Part shown: piece by piece, positions 53,141 to 61,020 of the stretch | Layout: the number at the start of each line of letters is the position of its first letter | Position numbering within the stretch: position 1 is the stretch's first letter | From: JAEZDR01 sp039811185 | GTDB taxonomy: Bacteria; Bacteroidota; Bacteroidia; Chitinophagales; Chitinophagaceae | Length of the DNA stretch: 64,000 nucleotides | Assembly (NCBI GenBank): GCA_039811185.1 | Contig: JBDHYF010000006.1 | Coordinates: forward strand, 105,510 to 169,509 | Direction: 5' to 3' | Translations under genes and position numbers: made by a program | Notes under the pieces: model-generated | What the model saw: the letters and a program-made list of their open reading frames with translations, nothing else | What the model was told of the DNA's origin: nothing | Database searches by the model: none

Positions 53141-54022
53141 ATGAAGAGCATATTGTTTGCAACCGGAATGATGTTGTTTGGCAGCGTTTGTTTTGCGCAG
53201 GATAGCGCGATACTTAAAGCCGATTCACTCATTATTTTTGAACCGCCGCGTACCGAAAGTGGTATTGCTGATTTTAATCCGAAACACGTTTATGAAACAA
53301 AGCTTTGGGTGGACGGACCAATTATCGTTGGTGCCATCGGATTAAACCTTCTCGGATACAGCCTTATCACGAACAAAAAAGACTTAACGCCTGCCGAACT
53401 CGCATCGAAAAAAATAGAAAACATTCCCTTCTTCGACCGTAGCAACGCCGGATGGTATTCGAAGGAGTGGGACCGCATCAGTTATTATCCGTTTCAGGCG
53501 TCTTTTGCACTACCGGTAGTGGTTGCGCTGCTCAATAAAAACGAACGCCACAATTTTGCCGAGGTGGCTACCTTATATCTGGAAACAATGGCTATCACCG
53601 GCGGACTCTACACCATGACTGCGGGCGTCTTTAACCGGCCCCGCCCTTTTGTTTATGGACTGGAAGCGCCTTACGACGACAGGATTAGCGCTAACAACCA
53701 ACGTTCGTTTATGGCGGGCCATACGGCATCTACCACTGCGGCTATGATCTTCACTGCAAAAGTATTTTCAGATATGAATCCTAACTCCAGACTGCGCCCT
53801 TACATCTGGGGAACGGCCATTGCAACTTCTGCATTTATGGGCTATATGCGCTACAGAGCAGGCATGCATTTCCCCAGCGATAATCTGGTAGGATTTTTAA
53901 CCGGATTTTCTGTTGGCTACCTCGTGCCGCATCTTCACAAAAACAAGAAGCTGGGTAAAAAGCTTTCGTTTATTCCATACGCCGGTCCCAACACAGGCAT
54001 TGCAGTTTTATACAAGTTCTAA
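53141..54022 (+). CDS. PAP2-family phosphatase, exported
   Basis: 293 aa with a signal peptide (about 1-20, cleavage after CFAQ). The three PAP2 blocks are present: NRPRPF (C1 with Arg), GHTAST (C2 with catalytic His), and RYRAGMHFPSDNLVG (C3 with Arg and His). In Bacteroidetes such proteins act on lipid A, undecaprenyl diphosphate or phosphatidylglycerolphosphate; the target is not clear. The C-terminal basic stretch HLHKNKKLGKKL is followed by a beta-type ending. It converges with DUF2490 with a 4-base overlap. Confidence 0.88.
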   Translation: MKSILFATGMMLFGSVCFAQDSAILKADSLIIFEPPRTESGIADFNPKHVYETKLWVDGPIIVGAIGLNLLGYSLITNKKDLTPAELASKKIENIPFFDRSNAGWYSKEWDRISYYPFQASFALPVVVALLNKNERHNFAEVATLYLETMAITGGLYTMTAGVFNRPRPFVYGLEAPYDDRISANNQRSFMAGHTASTTAAMIFTAKVFSDMNPNSRLRPYIWGTAIATSAFMGYMRYRAGMHFPSDNLVGFLTGFSVGYLVPHLHKNKKLGKKLSFIPYAGPNTGIAVLYKF

Positions 54023-54720
54023 CTTCCTTTCCGGAAGTCGATGGAGTAGAGGAGCGACAAGGCCAGAAAGTTTTTTGAGTCGCTGAAGTTATCTCCGAAG
54101 TTGGACTGATTCAACAACCCTAACTGGAGCTCGAAACTCTTTGATAGTTGAAAGCCAAGGCCTGCGTGGAAGCGATTTCGTAAAAAATGGGGAGGCTCGT
54201 TGGTGAAAAAAACTTCGTCGTAGGCAGTTGCATACAATAATTTATCGCCTGTAAATTTCTTTAAAGGATGATTGATCTGAAGCCGGTAACGAAAACGGTT
54301 TTCGTATTCATTGGTAAAGAAACGCTGCTCCGAACGAAGCCTGTGGTCGATCTTTAACTTATGATAGCTTTCGCTGAACGACAACTGTTGCCAAATGCGG
54401 CTTTCAGACGATTTCAAATATCGAAAATTGAAGGCATCGTTATAGGAAACATAGCGGCCAATTCCTCCGCCAATCTGCCACTTACTGTTTAATTTATAGC
54501 TCGCCTGCAACTTGTAATCGAGGTAAAAAAAATTATCGGCAACTAGATCGGATCGCATTTGATAATCTGCCGAAAGCGTCCACTTATCGCTTACTCTTGC
54601 CTTGAGGTTTGCTGTGTACCACCCACCGATTTTTGGATCGTTCTGGGCGTAGAGAATACTGTAACATGAGGTGAACAACAAGAGCACACATAATTTTCCG
54701 GCCTTTCTTTTCATCGGCAT
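54019..54720 (-). CDS. DUF2490 outer-membrane beta-barrel-like protein
   Basis: 233 aa with a signal peptide (cleavage near LYAQ). The mature part alternates hydrophobic and polar residues in beta-strand pattern (GGWYTANLKARVSDKWTLSADYQ, ASYKLNSKWQIGGGIGRY; both clipped), the DUF2490 family of small predicted outer-membrane barrels. ATG 54720 or 54714. It lies six bases after the LolD-like ATPase gene and is likely co-transcribed. Confidence 0.83.
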   Translation of the reverse strand: MPMKRKAGKLCVLLLFTSCYSILYAQNDPKIGGWYTANLKARVSDKWTLSADYQMRSDLVADNFFYLDYKLQASYKLNSKWQIGGGIGRYVSYNDAFNFRYLKSSESRIWQQLSFSESYHKLKIDHRLRSEQRFFTNEYENRFRYRLQINHPLKKFTGDKLLYATAYDEVFFTNEPPHFLRNRFHAGLGFQLSKSFELQLGLLNQSNFGDNFSDSKNFLALSLLYSIDFRKGS

Positions 54721-54726
54721 TAAGGT

Positions 54727-55395
54727 TTATCCGTTTCTTTTTTCGTCAGTAATTTTTCCGTCTCTCATGTGCAACACGCGATCGCACATTCCCGATAGTT
54801 CTTCGTTATGTGTAACAATCAGGAATGACTGTTTGAACTTATCTTTTAAGCCAATGAAAAGATCGTGAAGCTCGCGGGCGTTTTTACTGTCGAGGTTTCC
54901 CGTTGGCTCATCAGCAAACACAATGGCAGGTTTGTTAATTAACGCGCGTGCCACTGCAACCCTTTGTTGCTCGCCGCCGCTTAGTTGCGAGGGTTTATGA
55001 TGGATTCGGTTTTCAAGATTAAGGTCTTTTAGCAGCTCGCGTGCTGTTTGCTCCACCACTGCTTTTTTGGCTCCGGAAATCCAGCCCGGAATACAAACAT
55101 TTTCCAGTGCGCTGAACTCGGGGAGCAGATGATGAAATTGAAATACAAAACCGATGTTTCGGTTCCGGAAACCGGCAAGTTTTTTTCCTTTTAAGGAATG
55201 GAGCGGCTGATTGCGGAGAAAATATTCACCTTTGTCGGCTTCATCAAGCGTTCCTAAGATATGCAGCAAGGTGCTTTTGCCGGCGCCGGAGCTCCCAACA
55301 ATAGCCACAATTTCTGCTTCCTGAATTTCAATGTTTACACCTTTTAACACCTGCAAATCACCATAAGTTTTCCAAATGTTATCCGCTTTCAGCAT
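54727..55395 (-). CDS. LolD-like ABC transporter ATP-binding protein
   Basis: 222 aa. Walker A GSSGAGKST (34-42), Q-loop in FVFQFHHL, signature LSGGEQQ (138-144), Walker B IVFADEPTG (158-166), and TGNLDS and the H-loop THNEE. The MacB/LolD sequence pattern favours a lipoprotein-export or macrolide-type transporter ATPase. No permease gene is adjacent; the partner must lie elsewhere. A TACGTTTG box precedes it by 15 bases. Confidence 0.88.
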   Translation of the reverse strand: MLKADNIWKTYGDLQVLKGVNIEIQEAEIVAIVGSSGAGKSTLLHILGTLDEADKGEYFLRNQPLHSLKGKKLAGFRNRNIGFVFQFHHLLPEFSALENVCIPGWISGAKKAVVEQTARELLKDLNLENRIHHKPSQLSGGEQQRVAVARALINKPAIVFADEPTGNLDSKNARELHDLFIGLKDKFKQSFLIVTHNEELSGMCDRVLHMRDGKITDEKRNG

Positions 55396-55409
55396 GTATG
55401 AGATTTGTG

Positions 55410-55439
55410 CAAACGTATTTTAAAAAACGCTGAACTAAA
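55410..55439 (-). promoter_or_regulatory. Promoter of the LolD-like gene
   Basis: The minus strand has TTTA (55436-55439), 18 bases, then TACGTTTG (55410-55417), an exact -7 box with a near-match -33. It is back to back with the promoter at 55444. Confidence 0.62.
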
Positions 55440-55443
55440 GTTA

Positions 55444-55474
55444 TTTGGATATTTCATTTATACAGCTACTTTTG
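55444..55474 (+). promoter_or_regulatory. Promoter of the DUF2795 gene
   Basis: TTTG (55444-55447), 19 bases, TACTTTTG (55467-55474): an exact full consensus. The message would have a leader of about 40 bases with an AGGAG just before the start codon. Confidence 0.82.
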
Positions 55475-55520
55475 CCGAAATTTTCGGAATCCGTTTCTTA
55501 ATTATAAAATAGGAGATCGT

Positions 55521-55742
55521 ATGTTTTGGACATTAGAGTTAGCAAGTTATCTTGAAGATGCACCATGGCCGGCAACAAAGGATGAGTTGATTGATTATGC
55601 AATTCGTTCCGGTGCGCCGATAGATGTGGTTGAAAATCTTCAGGAGCTTGAGGATGAGGGTGAAGTTTATGAAAGCATTGAAGACATTTGGCCGGACTAC
55701 CCGAGTCAGGAAGATTTTATGTTTAATGAAGACGAGTATTAA
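55521..55742 (+). CDS. DUF2795 small acidic protein
   Basis: 73 aa. It opens MFWTLELASYLEDAPWPATKDELIDYAIRSG (shown here as ASYLEDAPWPATKDELI), matching DUF2795, a short helical acidic family common in Bacteroidetes, of unknown role. The end is very acidic (DFMFNEDEY). Its ribosome site AGGAG at 55511-55515 is six bases before the ATG, a proper Shine-Dalgarno, which is unusual in this window. A full promoter and strong terminator show a compact single-gene unit that may be highly expressed. Confidence 0.88.
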   Translation: MFWTLELASYLEDAPWPATKDELIDYAIRSGAPIDVVENLQELEDEGEVYESIEDIWPDYPSQEDFMFNEDEY

Positions 55743-55753
55743 TCAAAATTATT

Positions 55754-55778
55754 TCCCGCTTATCGCGGGATTTTTTTT
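55754..55778 (+). terminator. Terminator of the DUF2795 gene
   Basis: TCCCGC (55754-55759) pairs with GCGGGA (55765-55770), 5-base loop, eight-T run to 55778. The loop contains the stop codon of the opposing SemiSWEET gene. Confidence 0.85.
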
Positions 55779-56041
55779 GCGGCTTTGCCGGCATAATATT
55801 TCTTCTGAATCAACAAAATAATGGACAGCGCCAGCAGACAGCAGTTCGATACAATTACGGGCCATAAATTCTTTCCCAAACCATAAACAATCCAAACAGA
55901 CTGCCCCAAAAAAATAAGCACCAATGTAATGGCGCTGAGATCTTTTACCTCTTTTGTTTTATATGCTTTTATTACCTGCGGCAAAAAATTTACCGCGGTA
56001 AAAAAAGCACCTGCGTATCCGGCTATTTCAATCCATTGCAT
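55760..56041 (-). CDS. SemiSWEET-type sugar transporter
   Basis: 93 aa from the ATG at 56041; the frame extends 14 codons upstream without family likeness. Three membrane segments with the PQ motif in NFLPQVIKAYKTKEV near residues 18-32, characteristic of SemiSWEET proteins, which work as dimers and carry sucrose or glucose. The positive C-terminal end falls into the hairpin terminator of the opposing gene, so the last codons and stop double as stem-loop sequence. Confidence 0.85.
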   Translation of the reverse strand: MQWIEIAGYAGAFFTAVNFLPQVIKAYKTKEVKDLSAITLVLIFLGQSVWIVYGLGKNLWPVIVSNCCLLALSIILLIQKKYYAGKAAKKIPR

Positions 56042-56085
56042 ACAACCCTTAAGCAAACTCCAACCCAAGTTTTCGGCATGCACAT

Positions 56086-56109
56086 AAAAAAAGCCGGTGG
56101 TAACCGGCT
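56086..56109 (-). terminator. Terminator of fabI
   Basis: On the minus strand AGCCGGT (56109-56103) pairs with ACCGGCT (56098-56092), 4-base loop, followed by T run from the A bases 56086-56091. It starts six bases after the fabI stop. Confidence 0.88.
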
Positions 56110-56114
56110 CCTGA

Positions 56115-56930
56115 TTATTCGTTAGACATTTGTTCGATCACAGCCTGCGATACACCGGTGAAACTGAACCCGCCATCGTGAAACAAGTTTTGCATTGTCA
56201 CCATTCGGGTTAAATCACTAAACAGGGTTACGCAATAACTGGCGCAATCGTCGGCAGTAGCGTTTCCGAGCGGGCTCATCTTATCTGCATAAGTCATAAA
56301 TGCGTCAAACCCTTTTACGCCGCTTCCGGCGGTGGTGCGGGTTGGCGACTGCGACACCGTATTCACTCTTACTTTTTTCTTTATTCCATACTGGTAGCCA
56401 AAGCTGCGGGCAACGCTTTCGAGCAGCGCCTTCGCATCCGCCATTTCGTTATAGTCGGGAAATACACGCTGAGCGGCAATATAAGTAAGGGCAACAACGC
56501 TTCCCCATTCGTTAATGGCATCCAAATCCCAGGCTGTGCGCAGCACCCGGTGCAAACTCATGGCAGATATGTCGAGCGTTTTTTGGTTGAAGCCGTAGTC
56601 TATTTCTGTGTAAGATTTTCCTTTTCTTACGTTGAGGCTCATTCCAATTGAATGTAAAATGAAATCTACTTTTCCACCAAAATGTTCCATCGACTTAGAA
56701 AACAAGTTCGTTAAGTCATCCATATTGGTAACGTCAGCAGGAATAACCGGCGCATTTGTTTTTTCTGCAAGGCCGTTTATCTCGCCCATTCGCAGCGCTA
56801 TGGGGGCGTTGGTAAGCACAAGCTGTGCGCCTTGCAGATGGCATTGCTCAGCAATTTTCCACGCAATGCTTTGCTCGTTTAAAGCACCGAAAATAATTCC
56901 CTTTTTTCCTGCTAAAAGATTGTTTGACAT
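56115..56930 (-). CDS. fabI: Enoyl-ACP reductase (NADH)
   Basis: Reduces the enoyl-ACP double bond in the last step of each fatty-acid cycle. 271 aa. SDR fold with the FabI pattern: GIIFGALNEQSIAW (11-24) for the nucleotide, then Tyr150, Tyr160 and Lys167 in ALTYIAAQRV and PDYNEMADAK, spaced as E. coli 146, 156, 163. The HSIGMSL segment is also typical. FabI-type enzymes are the target of triclosan, and the key contact residues look standard. It is a monocistronic gene closed by a hairpin, and the recN gene lies upstream on the same strand. Confidence 0.95.
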   Translation of the reverse strand: MSNNLLAGKKGIIFGALNEQSIAWKIAEQCHLQGAQLVLTNAPIALRMGEINGLAEKTNAPVIPADVTNMDDLTNLFSKSMEHFGGKVDFILHSIGMSLNVRKGKSYTEIDYGFNQKTLDISAMSLHRVLRTAWDLDAINEWGSVVALTYIAAQRVFPDYNEMADAKALLESVARSFGYQYGIKKKVRVNTVSQSPTRTTAGSGVKGFDAFMTYADKMSPLGNATADDCASYCVTLFSDLTRMVTMQNLFHDGGFSFTGVSQAVIEQMSNE

Positions 56931-56983
56931 TCAAAATATTTTAGACGGCAAAGAAACAGTTTTCTTGTTTAAAACCGAAACAA

Positions 56984-58645
56984 TTAAGCAGGCGATGCAA
57001 TGAGTTCGCGTGCATTTTCAATGGCGGCGGTGGTGGGTTTATCGCCCGCAATCATTTTTGCAACGGCATCAATTCGTTCGTCGGTGGAAAGATTTTTTAT
57101 ACCTGTTTTCACCTTGTTGTCTTCAACGGTTTTATACACAAACAAATGATGCTGTCCGCGGCCTGCAATCTGCGGTTGATGCGTAATACAGATGATCTGC
57201 CGGTCAATCGCAAGCTGTTTCATTATTATGCCCACTTGTTTTGCTGCTTCGCCCGATATGCCGGTATCAATTTCATCAAAAATCATAGTGGGCAGCACCA
57301 GTTTGCCGGCAACAATGTTTTTAATGCATAACATAAGCCGGCTTAACTCTCCGCCGCTCGCCACTTTTAACAGCGGCTGAAAGTGATGGTTACGGTTAGC
57401 ATCAAACAAAAACTCAAGGTCGTCAATTCCCCATTGATTCAGCGTTGTTTTTTGATGCGACACCTGTAGCCGGGCATTTGGCATTCCCACTCTGGAAAGC
57501 AATGCTGACACTTCTTTTTCAAAGAGTGGAATCGCCTTCTTACGTGCAGCAAAGAAATCATTGGCTTCTTTTTCGAGGCTTTCCCGCATGGCTTCAATCT
57601 TATGTTTCAATGCGGTGATAGCGCCATCGGCTTCCGAATGGTGGTGCAAGCTTTCTTCGAGCCGGTTTTGGATGGCAATTAAACCGTTGGTATCCGTTAC
57701 ACTGTGCTTTTTTAATAGCCGGTAGCCTTCGGAAATACGTTCGCGTATTTCTGCCGCACGCTCTTCATCAAACAAAATGTTTTGTCCAATATTTTCTGCC
57801 TCGTCCGCCACATCTTTCAGTTCAATTTGGGTTGACAGTATGCGGTCATAAACTTCTTTCACAGCGTCGCTCAACTCTTTAAACGGCTGTAGTTGTTGTA
57901 ACTGCTGTTTTAAAACACCAACAACGGGCTCATCTCCATCTTTTAAATAATAAGAAATTTTGTCGAGCGCCCGGCGGATATTTTCGGTCTCATCTAAAAC
58001 CTGCAATTCCTTTTCTAACCGCTCCAGTTCGCCTTCACTGAAGTTGAGCGCAGACAATTCATCGAATAAAAATTTTGTGTAATCGTGCGCTTTGTCCTGA
58101 TCTTCTTTTTTCCGAATTAAAGTTTCGAGTCGGCTTATTTCGGAAGAAAGCTTTTTGTGCGCCTGCCTGTAGGTGGCAACGGCTCCGCTTATGGCTGCGT
58201 AGCTGTCGATTACAAGACGTTGAAAATCTTCTTTCCCCAGATCGAGGTTGTCGAACTGCTGATGCAGATCCACCAATAAACTGCCGAGCTGTTTTAACTG
58301 TTGCAGCGTAACGGGCGTATCGTTAATAAAAGCACGTGATTTTCCGGTGGATGCAATTTCGCGCCTGATAATAAGTTCTTGTCCCGAATCGAGGTCGTTG
58401 GCTTGTAAAAACTCGTTGACAGAAGTATTTCCATCGCATCGAAAAATTCCTTCAATTACCGATTTCTGATCTTTATTTAGTAATGCCGAGGCATCGGCCC
58501 GTTGTCCGAGTATCAGTTGCACGGCGCCCATCAGAATGCTTTTTCCGGCGCCGGTTTCGCCTGTAATGATGGTGAGGCCGTTTTGAAATTCAACCTGAAT
58601 GTTCTCAATAATCGCGTAATTGCTGATTTTTAGCTGGCTGAGCAT
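56984..58645 (-). CDS. recN: DNA repair protein RecN
   Basis: SMC-like ATPase for double-strand break repair. 553 aa from the ATG at 58645. Walker A GETGAGKS is at 29-36, long coiled-coil arms (about 150-370) follow, then VASGGELSRLMLCIK and FDEIDTGISGEAA as signature and Walker B. An in-frame TTG three codons upstream is an alternative start. It sits between the TPR gene and fabI, all on the minus strand. No SOS box could be picked out. Confidence 0.95.
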   Translation of the reverse strand: MLSQLKISNYAIIENIQVEFQNGLTIITGETGAGKSILMGAVQLILGQRADASALLNKDQKSVIEGIFRCDGNTSVNEFLQANDLDSGQELIIRREIASTGKSRAFINDTPVTLQQLKQLGSLLVDLHQQFDNLDLGKEDFQRLVIDSYAAISGAVATYRQAHKKLSSEISRLETLIRKKEDQDKAHDYTKFLFDELSALNFSEGELERLEKELQVLDETENIRRALDKISYYLKDGDEPVVGVLKQQLQQLQPFKELSDAVKEVYDRILSTQIELKDVADEAENIGQNILFDEERAAEIRERISEGYRLLKKHSVTDTNGLIAIQNRLEESLHHHSEADGAITALKHKIEAMRESLEKEANDFFAARKKAIPLFEKEVSALLSRVGMPNARLQVSHQKTTLNQWGIDDLEFLFDANRNHHFQPLLKVASGGELSRLMLCIKNIVAGKLVLPTMIFDEIDTGISGEAAKQVGIIMKQLAIDRQIICITHQPQIAGRGQHHLFVYKTVEDNKVKTGIKNLSTDERIDAVAKMIAGDKPTTAAIENARELIASPA

Positions 58646-58687
58646 AGCCCGCAAATTAGAATAGTTGCAGCAAATAATGTGATAAAA

Positions 58688-60181
58688 CTATTGCCCTTTG
58701 CAGCGACTGATGCCCGCTTTTGCGCGCTGATCGATAGAGTCTTTAAAGTCGTGGTCATCCATTGCCAGACAAGCTTGGTAGTAGGCAATGGCTTCTTTCA
58801 GGTTTCCCCTTTTTTCCATAATTAAACCGGCCTGCCATGCGGCGCGGGAAGCGAAATATTCACGGCGGTTTTTTCCTTGTTGTATGGTGATGTTATAGAA
58901 CTTAAGCGCTTCATCTTCCCGGTTTAAATCGTCGTACACGCGCCCCACACGATACACAAATTCGAGTTGATCGGATGCGCGCTGATAGTTTGCCTGACTT
59001 TTGCCGGACAAGAGTTTTAGCGCTTCGGTAAAATATCCGCCATCATATAACAGGCGCGCTTTTAAAAGATCGGGGTTAGGCCATTCGCCGGTTTTGGATT
59101 CGTTATATGCCCGCTTGTCGGCGTCGCTGTAGGCGTTGCCTTTTCGTAACACGTTGGTGCGACAACTTTCTGCTGCTTTCTGATTGCCTTTTAAATAGTA
59201 AGCAAAGCCAAGCTTTTGCCATGCTTCTTTCACGTAGAACTTTCCTTTAAAATCTTTTACAAAACGGCTAAAGTGCTCAATGGCTTTGTCGAGATTCAGG
59301 CTATGCAAATACGCATATCCAAGTTCAAGATCCCAAACCGGCGTTTGCAAATAGCCTGGGCTATTATTCCTGTCTAAAATGATGGTGCGGGCCGCTTCCG
59401 TTTTTTTGTTGTTGATGCTAAGGTTAGCAGCTAAATAGGTAAAGAGATGATTGTTTACCACATCGAGCTTTTTGGATTGAATAAAGCGAAATACTTCATC
59501 GGGATTGTTCTCGAAATAGAAGCACAAATAACAATAGTAGAAAGCTATTTCGTTAAAGAAAATTTTGGCGTACGGGTCGGACGAACCGAGTACTGTGCGC
59601 ATTTGTTTCATTCCGTCTTTTATAGAACCCGACAGCCCGAAGATGCCGGCCAGCCATTTATAGTTGGGTGGTATAGTGCCTACCGCAGCCTGCATGGGGC
59701 CATAAACAATTTTGTTAGGCAAGAAATCCGGAAACTTTTTTTCGTTGCCTTTAATTAACGAGAATGCCTTTTTAAAATTCCATGCAGCACTAAACTTCTC
59801 TCCAAACTTTATTTCTACAATGGCTTTATGCAACAACACAACAGCCTGCGAATACTGATGAAAAGGAGAGGAGGACGGACCCTTTTCCAGTTTGTTTAAA
59901 ATTGAAGTGAAGTCGGATTTCAGCGATTGGTAGGTTTCCGGATCTTCATTAAAAAACAGCTCGAAGAAATGTGCGTAGCTTTCCAGGAAATCGGGAATCA
60001 GATTATCCGGATTCTCCGCGCGTGCTTGTTGCAGCAAGTGCTTTCCGGAGGCGAGGCGTAAAGATGTGATTTCGTTATATGCTTTCTGACAGGTGGGATC
60101 GAAGTCGTACACGAGTTGTGCGGAGGCAGATACCATTAACAGCAAACAGAAGCAGCAAATGAAAGCAAGTTTCGTCCTCAT
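58688..60181 (-). CDS. Secreted tetratricopeptide-repeat protein
   Basis: 497 aa from the ATG at 60181. A signal peptide with a Cys-rich hydrophobic core (FICCFCLLLMV), cut after SASAQ, and then helical TPR-type repeats to the end, among them LELGYAYLHSLNLDKAIEHF, LGFAYYLKGNQKAAES and FASRAAWQAGLIMEKRGNLKEAI (each cut here). Probably a periplasmic scaffold. The function is not known; a frame extension of nine codons upstream is not signal-like. The terminator at 60194 separates it from the zinc-ribbon gene. Confidence 0.85.
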   Translation of the reverse strand: MRTKLAFICCFCLLLMVSASAQLVYDFDPTCQKAYNEITSLRLASGKHLLQQARAENPDNLIPDFLESYAHFFELFFNEDPETYQSLKSDFTSILNKLEKGPSSSPFHQYSQAVVLLHKAIVEIKFGEKFSAAWNFKKAFSLIKGNEKKFPDFLPNKIVYGPMQAAVGTIPPNYKWLAGIFGLSGSIKDGMKQMRTVLGSSDPYAKIFFNEIAFYYCYLCFYFENNPDEVFRFIQSKKLDVVNNHLFTYLAANLSINNKKTEAARTIILDRNNSPGYLQTPVWDLELGYAYLHSLNLDKAIEHFSRFVKDFKGKFYVKEAWQKLGFAYYLKGNQKAAESCRTNVLRKGNAYSDADKRAYNESKTGEWPNPDLLKARLLYDGGYFTEALKLLSGKSQANYQRASDQLEFVYRVGRVYDDLNREDEALKFYNITIQQGKNRREYFASRAAWQAGLIMEKRGNLKEAIAYYQACLAMDDHDFKDSIDQRAKAGISRCKGQ

Positions 60182-60193
60182 GGCAATAAAAAT

Positions 60194-60220
60194 AAAAAAG
60201 GAAGGCATTCACCTTCCTTT
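60194..60220 (-). terminator. Terminator of the Nif3/zinc-ribbon unit
   Basis: On the minus strand AAAGGAAGG (60220-60212) pairs with CCTTCCTTT (60205-60197), loop of six, T run from 60199 to 60194. It is 23 bases after the stop of the zinc-ribbon gene and 13 before the TPR start. Confidence 0.85.
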
Positions 60221-60243
60221 CCCATAAAACATTATGAAAGTAT

Positions 60244-60999
60244 TTATTTTACTTCAACTGCATTGTTAAGGTCGTCGTCAACTAAAATACGGCCGCAGTT
60301 CTCGCAAATCATAATCTTTTTACGCTGTTTAATTTCGCTTTGCTTCTGAGGGGGAATGGCATTAAAGCAACCACCACAAGCGTCTCTCAACACCGGTACC
60401 ACAGCAAGTCCGTTGCGGTAACTGGCGCGTATTCTTTCGTAAGAAAACAACAAACGCTCGTCCATATTTTCTTTCGCCTTCTCGGAGGATGCTTTGTACT
60501 TCAGTTCTTCTTTTTCCGTATCGGCAATAATCTTCTCGAGTTCCGATTTCTTGTGCGTGAGCACGCCTTCTTTCGAAGCAATTTGCTTTTTAGCGGCCTC
60601 TAGGTTTCTCACTTTTTCCGCTAACTCTTCATTCGCGTCGCGAATGTGTTTTTCAGCAAGTTTTGCCTCGAGCTGCTGTGTTTCAATTTCTTTATTAATG
60701 GCTTCAAACTCGCGGTTATTTTTTACATCCTCGCTTTGCTTCTCGTACTTTTTAATCAGTGCTTCCGATGAGCTGATCAGTTCTTTCTTATCCTCTATGT
60801 ACTGTGTAATACCGTTAATTTCTTCTTCAATACGCGTTCTGCGGTTATGTAACCCGTGAATTTCGTCTTCCAAATCGTGCACTTCCATTGGAAGCTCCCC
60901 TCTTAGAATATTAATTTCGTCTAATTTGCTATCTATCTTCTGAAGTTTAACCAGAGCGGATAGCTTCTCTTCAACTGAATAATCCTTTACGGTAGCCAT
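60244..60999 (-). CDS. Coiled-coil protein with C-terminal C4 zinc ribbon
   Basis: 251 aa. Residues about 20-185 form an almost unbroken coiled coil (rich in Glu, Lys and Leu); the end has DACGGCFNAIPPQ (about 206-218) and ICENCGRILV (about 232-241), making a four-cysteine zinc site of the COG1579 family. The family is widely encoded beside Nif3-like proteins, and here the Nif3 gene lies 21 bases upstream. The function is unknown; nucleic-acid binding has been suggested for the family. Confidence 0.9.
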   Translation of the reverse strand: MATVKDYSVEEKLSALVKLQKIDSKLDEINILRGELPMEVHDLEDEIHGLHNRRTRIEEEINGITQYIEDKKELISSSEALIKKYEKQSEDVKNNREFEAINKEIETQQLEAKLAEKHIRDANEELAEKVRNLEAAKKQIASKEGVLTHKKSELEKIIADTEKEELKYKASSEKAKENMDERLLFSYERIRASYRNGLAVVPVLRDACGGCFNAIPPQKQSEIKQRKKIMICENCGRILVDDDLNNAVEVK

Positions 61000-61020
61000 G
61001 TAAATTTTTGTTTTTAAAGT

